From NCBI GenBank assembly GCA_035761265.1, contig DASTRL010000250.1, forward strand, positions 12,538-76,537: a stretch of DNA of 64,000 nucleotides. The letters are read 5' to 3'. This stretch comes from CADEED01 sp035761265 (GTDB lineage: Bacteria > Pseudomonadota > Gammaproteobacteria > Steroidobacterales > Steroidobacteraceae). Below, piece after piece: positions 57,171-64,000 of the stretch (positions are counted from its first letter, which is position 1; each line of letters starts with the position of its first letter). Position numbers and translations under genes: made by a program. The notes below the pieces were generated by a model. It saw nothing but the letters and a program-made list of their open reading frames with translations. It did no database searches and was not told the origin of the DNA.

Positions 57171-57307
57171 CGTTTACTCCTTGTTTCCAAGCGCTGGCCC
57201 GGACGCGGGCATGATCGGGTGACCGCGATGAACGCGTCCTGAATCAGGCCATACGTCAAATGTGTGCGAATTATTGGCCCGAACGCCCGCCGCGTCCATG
57301 GCGGCAC

Positions 57308-59386
57308 CTACTTGACCGTGACGCCACCCAGGTCTTTCGGAATCGAGGACAGCAGTTGCGACCATTTGACCCGGCCCTGGTTGCCGATGATGTCGATGCG
57401 CGGAATGCCGGACCCCTTGACGATGTAGTAGCCATTGGGCGCAGGTTCGATGCCCGACATCTCGCAGGTGTCGCCGCGCAGCCGGCAGCGGATGCCGAGC
57501 TTGTCGTAGTTGTATTCGTCGAAAAACCTGAGGAAGCCGGATTGCAGCGCCTGCATCACGCTGCCGTTGCCACCACCGACATTTGCAAGCGTGTTCACCG
57601 CCTTCGCGCTGATGCGGTGCCGCGATTTGTCCCCCTTGGGAGTCGCGAGTCGCGCGTCGAAGGCCTGCGGCGACCAGGCGAACAGCTCGAGCCCGAGAAC
57701 GTCGGCCTCGAGCTTGCCCGTGATGCTGCCCACTTCGAAAGTCTGCGTGACCAGGCCCAGGTCGAGATCACGCGCGCGCACGTCGGCGAAGAACCTCGGG
57801 AAGTTGCCGAGCGGATCCTGCAGGCGGATGTTGCTGCCCTCGATGCGCCCGCCGAACACCTGCGACTCCACCGCGCCATCGAATGTGAGCACGTCGTTCT
57901 TCAGGGTGACACCGGGAATGGTCGCGGCCAGCGTGCCGCTGAATTGCGGCCAGCCGAAGGCCTTGGCGAGCAACGGCATGCTGATGGGCTCGACCGCGCC
58001 CTTGAACGACACCTCCATGTCCTTCTGGCCGAGATTGCCCATCACGAAGTGCTCGATGGCGATGGCGCCGTCGAACACCGGTAGTTTGGCGGGCCGCGTC
58101 AGCGCGAAGTTCAGCCCGTAGGCGACGAACTCGATGCCGGCGGCGCCACCCGACAACCCGTACGCGCCGCCGGATGCCCACGACAGCTTCGAGACCTGCG
58201 CGGCGGCGCCGCCGGCCGGCGCCCAATGGATGTCACCCTGCATGCCGGCCAGGTTCAGCAATCCCTTGTCGGCATGCAGGTCCAGTCCCTGCGGCACGAG
58301 GTGCAGCGCCGCGATGCCGTTGTCGGCGACGGACAATTCCCCGCTCAAACTACCCTTGGTCTGCGCGTCGCCGAGCACGCTGGCCGCGAGCGTGATCGCG
58401 GCGTAGCTGGAAAATGCCGCCGGGAACTCGACCTGCTTCAGCTTGAAGTCGCCGGTGAACGCGGGGATCTCGCCGGCGAGATTCACCGTGCCGCTGCCCG
58501 TGGCGTCCAGCAGATCCTTCTGCAGCAGGTGCAGCGCCTCCAGCGTGAACACGTCGTCGTGCAGCGTGCCGCGCGCCTCGAGGTCGGCGGGATTGGCGCC
58601 GAAATCGAGCAGGATGGGATTCACCAGCACCTGGCCGGCGGTGCCGAGCAACTTCACGGTGATCTGCGTGTCCCTGCCATGCGGCTCGGTCTGCAGTCGC
58701 GCCGCGGCGGCCATCCCGTCGGTAACGATGGTGCTGGCCTCGTTGGTGAGGGCCACGGAGCTCAGCCTGGCGCCGATGTCGGCACGGAGTCCCTGGCCCG
58801 CGTCCGCCAGCGATCCATCGATGACGACCTTGCCGTCGCCGCTGATGTCCTTCGGCAGTTCGAACCAGGGTGCGGCGATCTTGCGCACCGCGGCGAGCGA
58901 GGCCTCGCCGGTGCGGCCTTTCACCTGCCAGCCCTTGCCATCGAGGCGCCCGTCGAAGGATGCCGTGGTTCCCGCGAGTTTCAATCCCTTGCCACTGAAG
59001 GTCGTGATGCCCGTGTCGGTGCGAAGTCGTGCCTGCACGTTCATGTCGAGCGATCCGGTGGGTCCGCCGCGACCGGTGAACCGGCCGGCATCACAGCCAA
59101 AACGCGGCTCGGCGATGACCGGGGCGGTGCAAACCAGCTCGAGCGCCGTGAGTTTCCCGACCGGGTCGGGCAGCGACGCCTCGCGCGCCTTCAGGGTCAC
59201 GCGCGTCTTTTCGTCGCTCAGCAGGTCCAGGCGCGCGACGGCATCGTGCACCGCGATGCCCCCGACGCGGATCTCGCGTACCTCGAGCACCAGCGCGTCG
59301 AATGCCCGCACCGCGGGTGCGAGCGCCACGAGGCAGAGGAACAGCGCACCTCGCAGGAGCGGTCTGTGATTGCGGGCGGGGAGCAT
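57308..59386 (-). CDS. YdbH-like AsmA-family protein
   Basis: The 692-residue protein has a signal peptide (LLRGALFLCLVALAPAVRA) and a long beta-rich repeat region of the AsmA-like type, for example LEARGTLHDDVFTLEALHLL and SGTLAATIPGVTLKND. The C-terminal YdbH signature is GGNGSVMQALQSGFLRFFDE followed by IRCRLRGDTCEM and GSGIPRIDIIG. YdbH, TamB and YhdP are partly redundant carriers of phospholipid to the outer membrane. It is shorter than E. coli YdbH (about 880). Starts at 59440 and 59413 are possible; 59386 best fits the signal peptide. Confidence 0.85.
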   Translation of the reverse strand: MLPARNHRPLLRGALFLCLVALAPAVRAFDALVLEVREIRVGGIAVHDAVARLDLLSDEKTRVTLKAREASLPDPVGKLTALELVCTAPVIAEPRFGCDAGRFTGRGGPTGSLDMNVQARLRTDTGITTFSGKGLKLAGTTASFDGRLDGKGWQVKGRTGEASLAAVRKIAAPWFELPKDISGDGKVVIDGSLADAGQGLRADIGARLSSVALTNEASTIVTDGMAAAARLQTEPHGRDTQITVKLLGTAGQVLVNPILLDFGANPADLEARGTLHDDVFTLEALHLLQKDLLDATGSGTVNLAGEIPAFTGDFKLKQVEFPAAFSSYAAITLAASVLGDAQTKGSLSGELSVADNGIAALHLVPQGLDLHADKGLLNLAGMQGDIHWAPAGGAAAQVSKLSWASGGAYGLSGGAAGIEFVAYGLNFALTRPAKLPVFDGAIAIEHFVMGNLGQKDMEVSFKGAVEPISMPLLAKAFGWPQFSGTLAATIPGVTLKNDVLTFDGAVESQVFGGRIEGSNIRLQDPLGNFPRFFADVRARDLDLGLVTQTFEVGSITGKLEADVLGLELFAWSPQAFDARLATPKGDKSRHRISAKAVNTLANVGGGNGSVMQALQSGFLRFFDEYNYDKLGIRCRLRGDTCEMSGIEPAPNGYYIVKGSGIPRIDIIGNQGRVKWSQLLSSIPKDLGGVTVK

Positions 59387-59487
59387 GCTGGGCGGATTGT
59401 AGCCATGGCGCGGCATCGCCTCGTGCAACAAATCCTTCATGCCCTTGTCACGTTGCCGACTTGTCCGGCGTCGAGACTGCTTTCCCC

Positions 59488-60021
59488 ATGGCAACCCCTG
59501 GCTCGCTTCTGGAACGTTTCGATCATGCCGAATACCGGCTGTGCCGCCGCCTGAATCGCGGCGTCGAGCACGCCGGTGTCCGTGCATTCTTCAGGGCCGC
59601 GAGCCGGCTTGGTGACGGCCCGATCTGGTACGCGTTGATGCTGGTGCTGCCCTTGCTGTTCGGCGCGCAGGGTGTGCGTGTCGCGCTGGTCATGCTGGCG
59701 ACCAGCGCCGTGAACCTCGCGACCTACAGATTCCTCAAGCGCACCTTCGTGCGCGAGCGGCCGTTCATCCGCCACGCCAGCATCTCGCTGGCGCAGGCGC
59801 CGCTCGACCGCTACAGCTTTCCGTCGGGTCACACGCTGCACGCGGTGGCTTTCACCTGGCAGGCCTGCGCGGCGTTTCCGGAGCTGGCGTTCGTGCTGGC
59901 GCCGCTGGCTCTGGCGATTGCCACGTCGCGCGTGGTCCTGGGTCTGCACTATCCCACCGACGTGCTCGTCGGCGCCCTGTTAGGTGTGACCACCGGGTCG
60001 ATCGGCGCCGCATTGACGTGA
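59488..60021 (+). CDS. PAP2-family membrane phosphatase
   Basis: The 177-residue protein has about five membrane spans and the three PAP2 motifs: KRTFVRERPF (KxxxxxxRP), PSGHT and SRVVLGLHYPTDV (SRxxxxxHxxxD). The family removes phosphate from lipid phosphates such as undecaprenyl pyrophosphate or phosphatidic acid. It overlaps the following glycosyltransferase by 4 bases (GTGA), implying joint action on a glycolipid or lipid-linked product. It is divergent from ydbH, 101 bases between starts. Confidence 0.92.
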   Translation: MATPGSLLERFDHAEYRLCRRLNRGVEHAGVRAFFRAASRLGDGPIWYALMLVLPLLFGAQGVRVALVMLATSAVNLATYRFLKRTFVRERPFIRHASISLAQAPLDRYSFPSGHTLHAVAFTWQACAAFPELAFVLAPLALAIATSRVVLGLHYPTDVLVGALLGVTTGSIGAALT

Positions 60022-61247
60022 GCCTGCGCGTACTGTTCGTCTCCGACGTCTACTTCCCGCGCGTCAACGGCGTCTCCACCTCCATCCGCACTTTTCGCGG
60101 CGACCTGGCGCGCGAAGGCGTGCAGACCATGCTCGTGGCGCCGGAGTACCCGGGCGCCTCGCCCGATGCCGAGCCCGGCATCCTGCGCATCGCCTCGGGC
60201 GGCGTGCCGCTCGATCCCGAAGACCGCCGCTTCCACTCGGCCGCCCTCGAGCGTGCGCTGAACCACGAGCTCGCGGCGCGTATCGACCTGGTGCACATCC
60301 ATACACCCTTCATCGCGCACTACGCCGCGGTGCGCTTCGCGCGCCGGCATGGATTGCCGGTGGTCGCGACCTATCACACCTTTTTCGAGGACTACCTGCA
60401 TCACTACGTCCCGGCGCTGCCCCGGCGCGTCGGGCGCTTCCTGGCGCGGCATTTCACGCGCTCGCAGTGCGACGACGTCGCGGCCCTGATCTCGCCGAGC
60501 GCGCCCATGCGCGATGCCCTGCTGGCGTATGGCGTGAACACGCCGATCGAGGTCGTTCCCACCGGGCTGCCGGCGGAGAGCTACACGCGCGGCATCGGCG
60601 CGCGCTTCCGCGAGCGCTTCGGTCTGCCGGCGGACCGCCCGTTGCTGCTGTACGTGGGTCGCGTGGCGCACGAGAAGAACATCGATTTCCTGCTGCGCAT
60701 GTTCGCCCGCCTGCGACAGCAGCGTCCCGACGCGCAGTTCGTGATCGCGGGCGAGGGACCGGCGCGCGAACATCTCGTGAGGCTCGCCCGCGATCTCGCG
60801 ATCGCGGAACACGTGCGTTTCATCGGATATCTGGATCGCGCCACGGAGCTGCCCGATTGCTATGCGGCCGGCGATGCCTTCGTATTCGCTTCGCGCACCG
60901 AGACCCAGGGCCTGGTGCTGCTGGAGGCCATGGCGCAGGGCACGGCCGTGGTTTCGACGGCCGAACTGGGCACGCGCTCCATCCTCACGCCGGGCTGCGG
61001 CGCGTTCGTGGTCGCCGAAGACGAGGGTGAGTTCGCCGCCGCCGCGGCCCGGGCGCTCGCGCTTGGTCCGGAAGATCCGCGTCGCCGTCAATTGCGCGCG
61101 CACGCCGAATCCTGGGCATCCCGCGCCATGGCGCGTCGCCTCGTCGGCTTCTATGAAAAGGTGCTGGCACAGGCGCCGCAAGGGAGGGCGAGGCCGCAAA
61201 AAGAACGGGGCCCCATGGGGACCCCGTTTGGAGTGAGTGGAACCTAG
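60018..61247 (+). CDS. GT4-family glycosyltransferase
   Basis: The 409-residue GT-B enzyme starts VLFVSDVYFPRVNGVSTSIR, typical of GT4 enzymes that make glucosyl- or mannosyl-glycerolipids. YHTFFEDYLHHYVP and ISPSAPMRDAL follow, and the C-domain has VGRVAHEKNIDFLL and the donor motif TETQGLVLLEAM. A lipid acceptor is suggested by the coupled PAP2 phosphatase. The last about 20 codons run through a terminator-like hairpin at 61205-61229, so the C-terminal tail may not be conserved. Confidence 0.93.
   Translation: MSLRVLFVSDVYFPRVNGVSTSIRTFRGDLAREGVQTMLVAPEYPGASPDAEPGILRIASGGVPLDPEDRRFHSAALERALNHELAARIDLVHIHTPFIAHYAAVRFARRHGLPVVATYHTFFEDYLHHYVPALPRRVGRFLARHFTRSQCDDVAALISPSAPMRDALLAYGVNTPIEVVPTGLPAESYTRGIGARFRERFGLPADRPLLLYVGRVAHEKNIDFLLRMFARLRQQRPDAQFVIAGEGPAREHLVRLARDLAIAEHVRFIGYLDRATELPDCYAAGDAFVFASRTETQGLVLLEAMAQGTAVVSTAELGTRSILTPGCGAFVVAEDEGEFAAAAARALALGPEDPRRRQLRAHAESWASRAMARRLVGFYEKVLAQAPQGRARPQKERGPMGTPFGVSGT
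61205..61230 (+). terminator. Terminator-like hairpin inside the 3' end of the glycosyltransferase ORF
   Basis: AACGGGG (61205-61211) pairs with CCCCGTT (61223-61229), with an inner CCCCATGGGG that can extend or compete with the stem, then TTT. It lies within the last 15 codons of the upstream ORF, so some transcripts may end before the stop codon unless translating ribosomes prevent folding. Confidence 0.6.
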
Positions 61248-61628
61248 TTCCTGACGCGGGTGCGGTCCTAACCAGACCGCTCCCTCCCAAGGGCGGCTCG
61301 CACCAATACCCTTTCGAGTCTGTCCTTTTGTTGTTCGTCGCGGACCACTCGACCTGCTCGCGCTCTTTTCGACGTTGCAGGAATCATCGACGTCTTCAGT
61401 ATCTGTCGCTTCAGCGGCCGGCGATTGCATGCATGTGCAGCAATCTCCGTCTTCCGTGCGCTGGATCACATCGGATCCGCACCATGCAGGTGCCGAAAAA
61501 TCTTACGAATCCGGCTGCTCGCGCCGCGCCGCGGAAAAAATTTCCATCCGCGCCCCCATGAACGTGCCAAACGCGCGAGCGATGACGCTACACTTTCCAT
61601 GAACCCGGAGTGATGGAGCAGAGTGACG
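61248..61628. other. Gene-free 381-bp stretch before the response regulator gene
   Basis: No ORF here looks real. The left part can fold: GCGGTC-CTAACCA-GACCGC near 61270, with GGTGC and GCACC able to close a larger three-stem structure up to about 61310. I do not match it to a known RNA family. The right part is less GC-rich and probably contains the promoter of the response regulator gene. Confidence 0.45.
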
Positions 61629-62780
61629 ATGTCTACCAAGCGAGCGCTGGTCGTGGACGACTCGAAGTCTGCGCGCGCATTTCTGTCCAGGATCCTCGAG
61701 CGTCATGAAATCGCGGTGGACGCGGCGGAATCCGCCGAAGCCGCCATCGACTATCTCACCCGCAACAAGCCCGACGTGATCTTCATGGATCACATGATGC
61801 CGGGCATGGACGGCTTCCAGGCCGTGCAATTCATCAAGAACGACCCGCGCACCTCGACCATTCCCATCCTCATGTACACCTCGCAGGAAGGGGACCTGTA
61901 CCTGGGCCAGGCGCGCGCGCTCGGCGCCGAAGGCGTGCTGCCCAAGCAGATCAAGCAATCCGACGTCACCAAGATGCTGTTCCAGCTGCGCCTGGTCGCA
62001 GACCGCCGCAGCGAGGAAAGCACGATCATGCGCATGGCCCAGGGCCTGGGCGATCGCGCGGACCTGGTGCCCGCGAACGAGTCCGCCATCGTGGTGACGC
62101 CTCCGGCCGCCGAGCCGGGTGGCGAGGCGACATCGCGCGCCGGCGGGGCCGCCGTCACTGAGCTCCTGCCGCAGATGTCGCTGGAAATCCGCGCGGCACT
62201 CGACGCCACGCTGCAGAAGGAGCTCGGCGCGTTGCGCGGCTTCGTGGAGCACAAGCTGGATTCGCACGCCGAACGGCTGCACGGCGACGTGGTGGCGGCG
62301 CTGTCGCCGCCGCGGCCCGCGCCCGAGGTCGATGCCCGTACGCTGGTGCCGGAGCGTCGCGCCTGGCCCGCCATCCTCGGCTGGACGGTGGCCGTGCTGG
62401 CGCTCGGCGGCGGATCGGTCCTCGGGTGGCAGTGGTGGCAGCAGGGCGCCGAGATTGCCGCACTGCGCACGGACCTCAATGCGGCCTATGCAGAGGTCGA
62501 AACCCTGCGGGCGCGGCCGGTAGTTAGCGCGGCGCCCGTGCCGGCGGCCGCAGATCCGGTCGCCATCCAGCCGGCCGACGATGCGCCCGATGCGCTCGCG
62601 GCGAGCAGCCCCGAAGTGGCGCTGGTGCCGGCGTCGGGTACCGCGATTGTTCCGGCACCCGTATCCACCGCGACGCCCGTGGGCGCAGCGGTGCCCGTGG
62701 ACTCGCCGGCGGAGGTAGTGCCCACCGCGGCTGCCTCGCAAACCCCCGCCGCCGAGGCGCCGCCCGAACAGGCGCAGTGA
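61629..62780 (+). CDS. Response regulator with a transmembrane anchor and Ala/Pro-rich tail
   Basis: The 383-residue protein has a receiver domain at residues 1-120. It has acidic VVDDSKSAR, phosphoacceptor Asp in DVIFMDHMMPGMDG, TSQEG, and Lys in VLPKQ. A linker with a coiled-coil stretch (ALDATLQKELGALRGFVEHK) follows. One hydrophobic span comes next (AILGWTVAVLALGGGSVLGW, residues about 244-263). Then come a short helix (IAALRTDLNAAYAEVETLRA) and an about 90-residue Ala/Pro/Val-rich tail. The order places the receiver inside and the tail outside. A membrane-tethered receiver without an output domain is uncommon. GGAG lies 10 bases before the ATG; a GTG at 61623 is too close. No kinase is adjacent. 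Confidence 0.85.
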   Translation: MSTKRALVVDDSKSARAFLSRILERHEIAVDAAESAEAAIDYLTRNKPDVIFMDHMMPGMDGFQAVQFIKNDPRTSTIPILMYTSQEGDLYLGQARALGAEGVLPKQIKQSDVTKMLFQLRLVADRRSEESTIMRMAQGLGDRADLVPANESAIVVTPPAAEPGGEATSRAGGAAVTELLPQMSLEIRAALDATLQKELGALRGFVEHKLDSHAERLHGDVVAALSPPRPAPEVDARTLVPERRAWPAILGWTVAVLALGGGSVLGWQWWQQGAEIAALRTDLNAAYAEVETLRARPVVSAAPVPAAADPVAIQPADDAPDALAASSPEVALVPASGTAIVPAPVSTATPVGAAVPVDSPAEVVPTAAASQTPAAEAPPEQAQ

Positions 62781-63787
62781 CCGGCTTTCCGCTCGATCCT
62801 TCTTTTCGTCCCGCGCGCTGGCTGCGCGGCCGGCACTTGCAGACCATCCTGCCGAACTGGCCATTGCGCCGCGCACGCGTCGAGCGGCGCGCCATCCCGA
62901 TGCGGGCGGCCAGCGAGGAACTGCTGCTCGATTGTGGCGATGGCGTCACGCTGCAGGCCTTTCACGCCAGCCCCGCGCGTCGCGGACGCGAGCCTGGCAA
63001 GCGCCTCGCCGTGCTGTTGCACGGCTGGGAAGGCAGCGCCGATTCCACTTACCTGCTGTCGCTGGCGCAGACGCTGTTCGAGAACGGTTTCGAGGTCGTG
63101 CGCCTCAACCTGCGCGACCACGGTGCCACGCATCACCTGAATCGCGAGCTGTTCCATTCCTGCCGGCTGCCGGAGGTCGTGGGCGCCGTGCGCACGCTCG
63201 CGACGAGATTTCGCGGATCGCCCATGGTGCTCGCGGGCTTCTCGCTTGGCGGGAATTTCATGCTGCGCGTGGCCGCGCATCCCGAGGGTCGTCAGTTTCC
63301 CATCGAGCGTGTCATCGCAGTATCGCCGGTGCTCGACCCCGCAGCCACGCTGCTGAACCTCGAGCAGGGTATGGCGATCTACCACGGTTACTTCGTGCGC
63401 AAGTGGAGCCGTTCGCTCGCCATGAAGCAGATGGCCTGGCCGGACCTTTATGACTTCGAAGAGCTGCTGAAGGTCCGCAACCTGCGCGAGATGACCCGCC
63501 AGCTGGTGCTGAGCCACACGGAGTTTCCCTCGATGGAGGACTACCTCGCGGGCTACGCCATCACGGGCGGACGTCTGACGACCTTGTCGGCGCCAGCCAC
63601 TGTGCTCACCGCCCTGGACGATCCCATCATCGCCGCCGTGGACCTGGCGCGCCTCGCGCGCTCGCCACACCTGGACATCATCACCACGGCACACGGCGGC
63701 CACTGCGGTTTCATCGAATCGATGGGCGATACCACCTGGATCGACGCCCAGGCGCGAAAATTGCTGTCGCGGAACCCGGACAGCTAG
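62777..63787 (+). CDS. YheT-family alpha/beta hydrolase
   Basis: The 336-residue protein has the YheT start FRPARWLRGRHLQTILPNW. The alpha/beta-hydrolase core shows LLHGWEGSADSTY as oxyanion region, GFSLGGNF as the nucleophile elbow, LDDPI for the acid region and HGGHCGFIE with the catalytic His. Relatives are esterases or lipases of unknown native substrate. The GTG start overlaps the response-regulator stop by 4 bases (GTGA), so the two genes are linked. Cytoplasmic. Confidence 0.93.
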   Translation: MTGFPLDPSFRPARWLRGRHLQTILPNWPLRRARVERRAIPMRAASEELLLDCGDGVTLQAFHASPARRGREPGKRLAVLLHGWEGSADSTYLLSLAQTLFENGFEVVRLNLRDHGATHHLNRELFHSCRLPEVVGAVRTLATRFRGSPMVLAGFSLGGNFMLRVAAHPEGRQFPIERVIAVSPVLDPAATLLNLEQGMAIYHGYFVRKWSRSLAMKQMAWPDLYDFEELLKVRNLREMTRQLVLSHTEFPSMEDYLAGYAITGGRLTTLSAPATVLTALDDPIIAAVDLARLARSPHLDIITTAHGGHCGFIESMGDTTWIDAQARKLLSRNPDS

Positions 63788-63859
63788 TCAGGAAACCATC
63801 GCTGTGCTGAGCTGCTAACAATCCGCGGTCCGCCGTCGCGCGGCAGTTGGAGGTCTCGA

Positions 63860-64000
63860 ATGCGAGCCAGCGCGTCCCGAATCGCCACCGGCCTGCTCTG
63901 CCAGGCGTTGGCGGCCTATCTATCCGGCTGCGGCGGCGGCGCAAGCTCCATGCCCGGTCCGCCCGCACCTGCGCCCGCGCCCGCGCCCACGCCCGTGCCG
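63860..64000 (+). CDS. N-terminal fragment of a lipoprotein with an Ala-Pro linker
   Basis: The gene begins with a good GGAGG and ATG and runs off the window. The first 47 residues show a lipoprotein signal (TGLLCQALAAYLSGC), then GGGASSMPG and an Ala-Pro repeat linker typical of surface lipoproteins. The functional domain lies beyond the window, so nothing more can be said. Confidence 0.72.
   Translation, partial: MRASASRIATGLLCQALAAYLSGCGGGASSMPGPPAPAPAPAPTPVP

Noticed and set aside
57171..57307. Possible ynbE lipoprotein gene between ydbH and DUF1318
   Set aside because: The only sizeable minus-strand frame (about 41-44 codons) has no signal peptide or Cys and does not resemble YnbE.
61250..61310. 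Three-stem fold as a known riboswitch, 6S or SRP RNA
   Set aside because: Conserved sequence blocks of these RNAs are absent; the stems are short and GC-rich, as expected by chance in this genome.

Overview
The window is about two-thirds G+C, densely coded and free of insertion sequences, phage genes and CRISPR arrays. Gene content and order point to a gammaproteobacterium: dapF-DUF484-xerC-hslV-hslU, engB divergent from cytochrome c4-dsbA, tamA-tamB, ubiK next to comM/yifB, glnK-amtB, and a ydbH/DUF1318 pair. A Xanthomonas-like, non-classical arginine operon and a secreted GH106-type glycosidase suggest the Xanthomonadales/Nevskiales/Steroidobacter side of the class. That placement is an inference from gene content.

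Layout. 0-7 kb: a peptidase tail, a DUF695/RraB protein, a DUF938 methyltransferase, then the minus-strand operon dapF-DUF484-xerC-hslV-hslU plus a small membrane protein. 6.4-12.4 kb: a plus-strand run of overlapping genes (membrane protein, GNAT, VOC, GH106-type hydrolase), a CoA-binding protein, and a DUF2167 protein coupled to a short ferredoxin-FAD protein. 12.5-13.8 kb: an AT-richer island with a CPBP membrane protease and an orphan signal-peptide ORF. 13.8-19.1 kb: a LytS/LytT-type two-component pair coupled to a 3-hydroxyisobutyrate dehydrogenase-like enzyme, a DUF4124 protein, and glnK-amtB behind a sigma-54 type promoter. 19.3-25.7 kb: ubiK, comM, cytochrome c5, tRNA-Arg(CCG), corA, dsbA, cytochrome c4, engB and an outer-membrane barrel.

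25.9-37.7 kb is one tightly packed minus-strand unit: argR-argG-(unknown P-loop protein)-argC-argD-argF'-argB-argH-thioesterase-lptM-polA, headed by two ARG-box-like palindromes. The transcarbamylase belongs to the N-acetyl/N-succinylornithine family. It carries Ala, not Glu, at the residue known to set acyl specificity, so succinylated intermediates are possible. An uncharacterised P-loop NTPase sits where Xanthomonas-type clusters carry argE.

38.1-41.3 kb holds three translationally linked paralogues of a secreted, cysteine-containing family that I do not recognise. 41.3-49.4 kb carries alkB, tamB, tamA, an NRDE protein and nudC. 49.4-53.6 kb has an orphan FlhC-like regulator divergent from an unknown gene across a near-perfect palindrome, an S8 peptidase lacking the usual His motif, and a TonB-domain protein. 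53.7-64 kb has an ABC exporter, lipoproteins, hydrolases, ydbH/DUF1318, a PAP2 phosphatase coupled to a glycosyltransferase, a response regulator with its own membrane anchor, a YheT hydrolase and the start of a lipoprotein gene.
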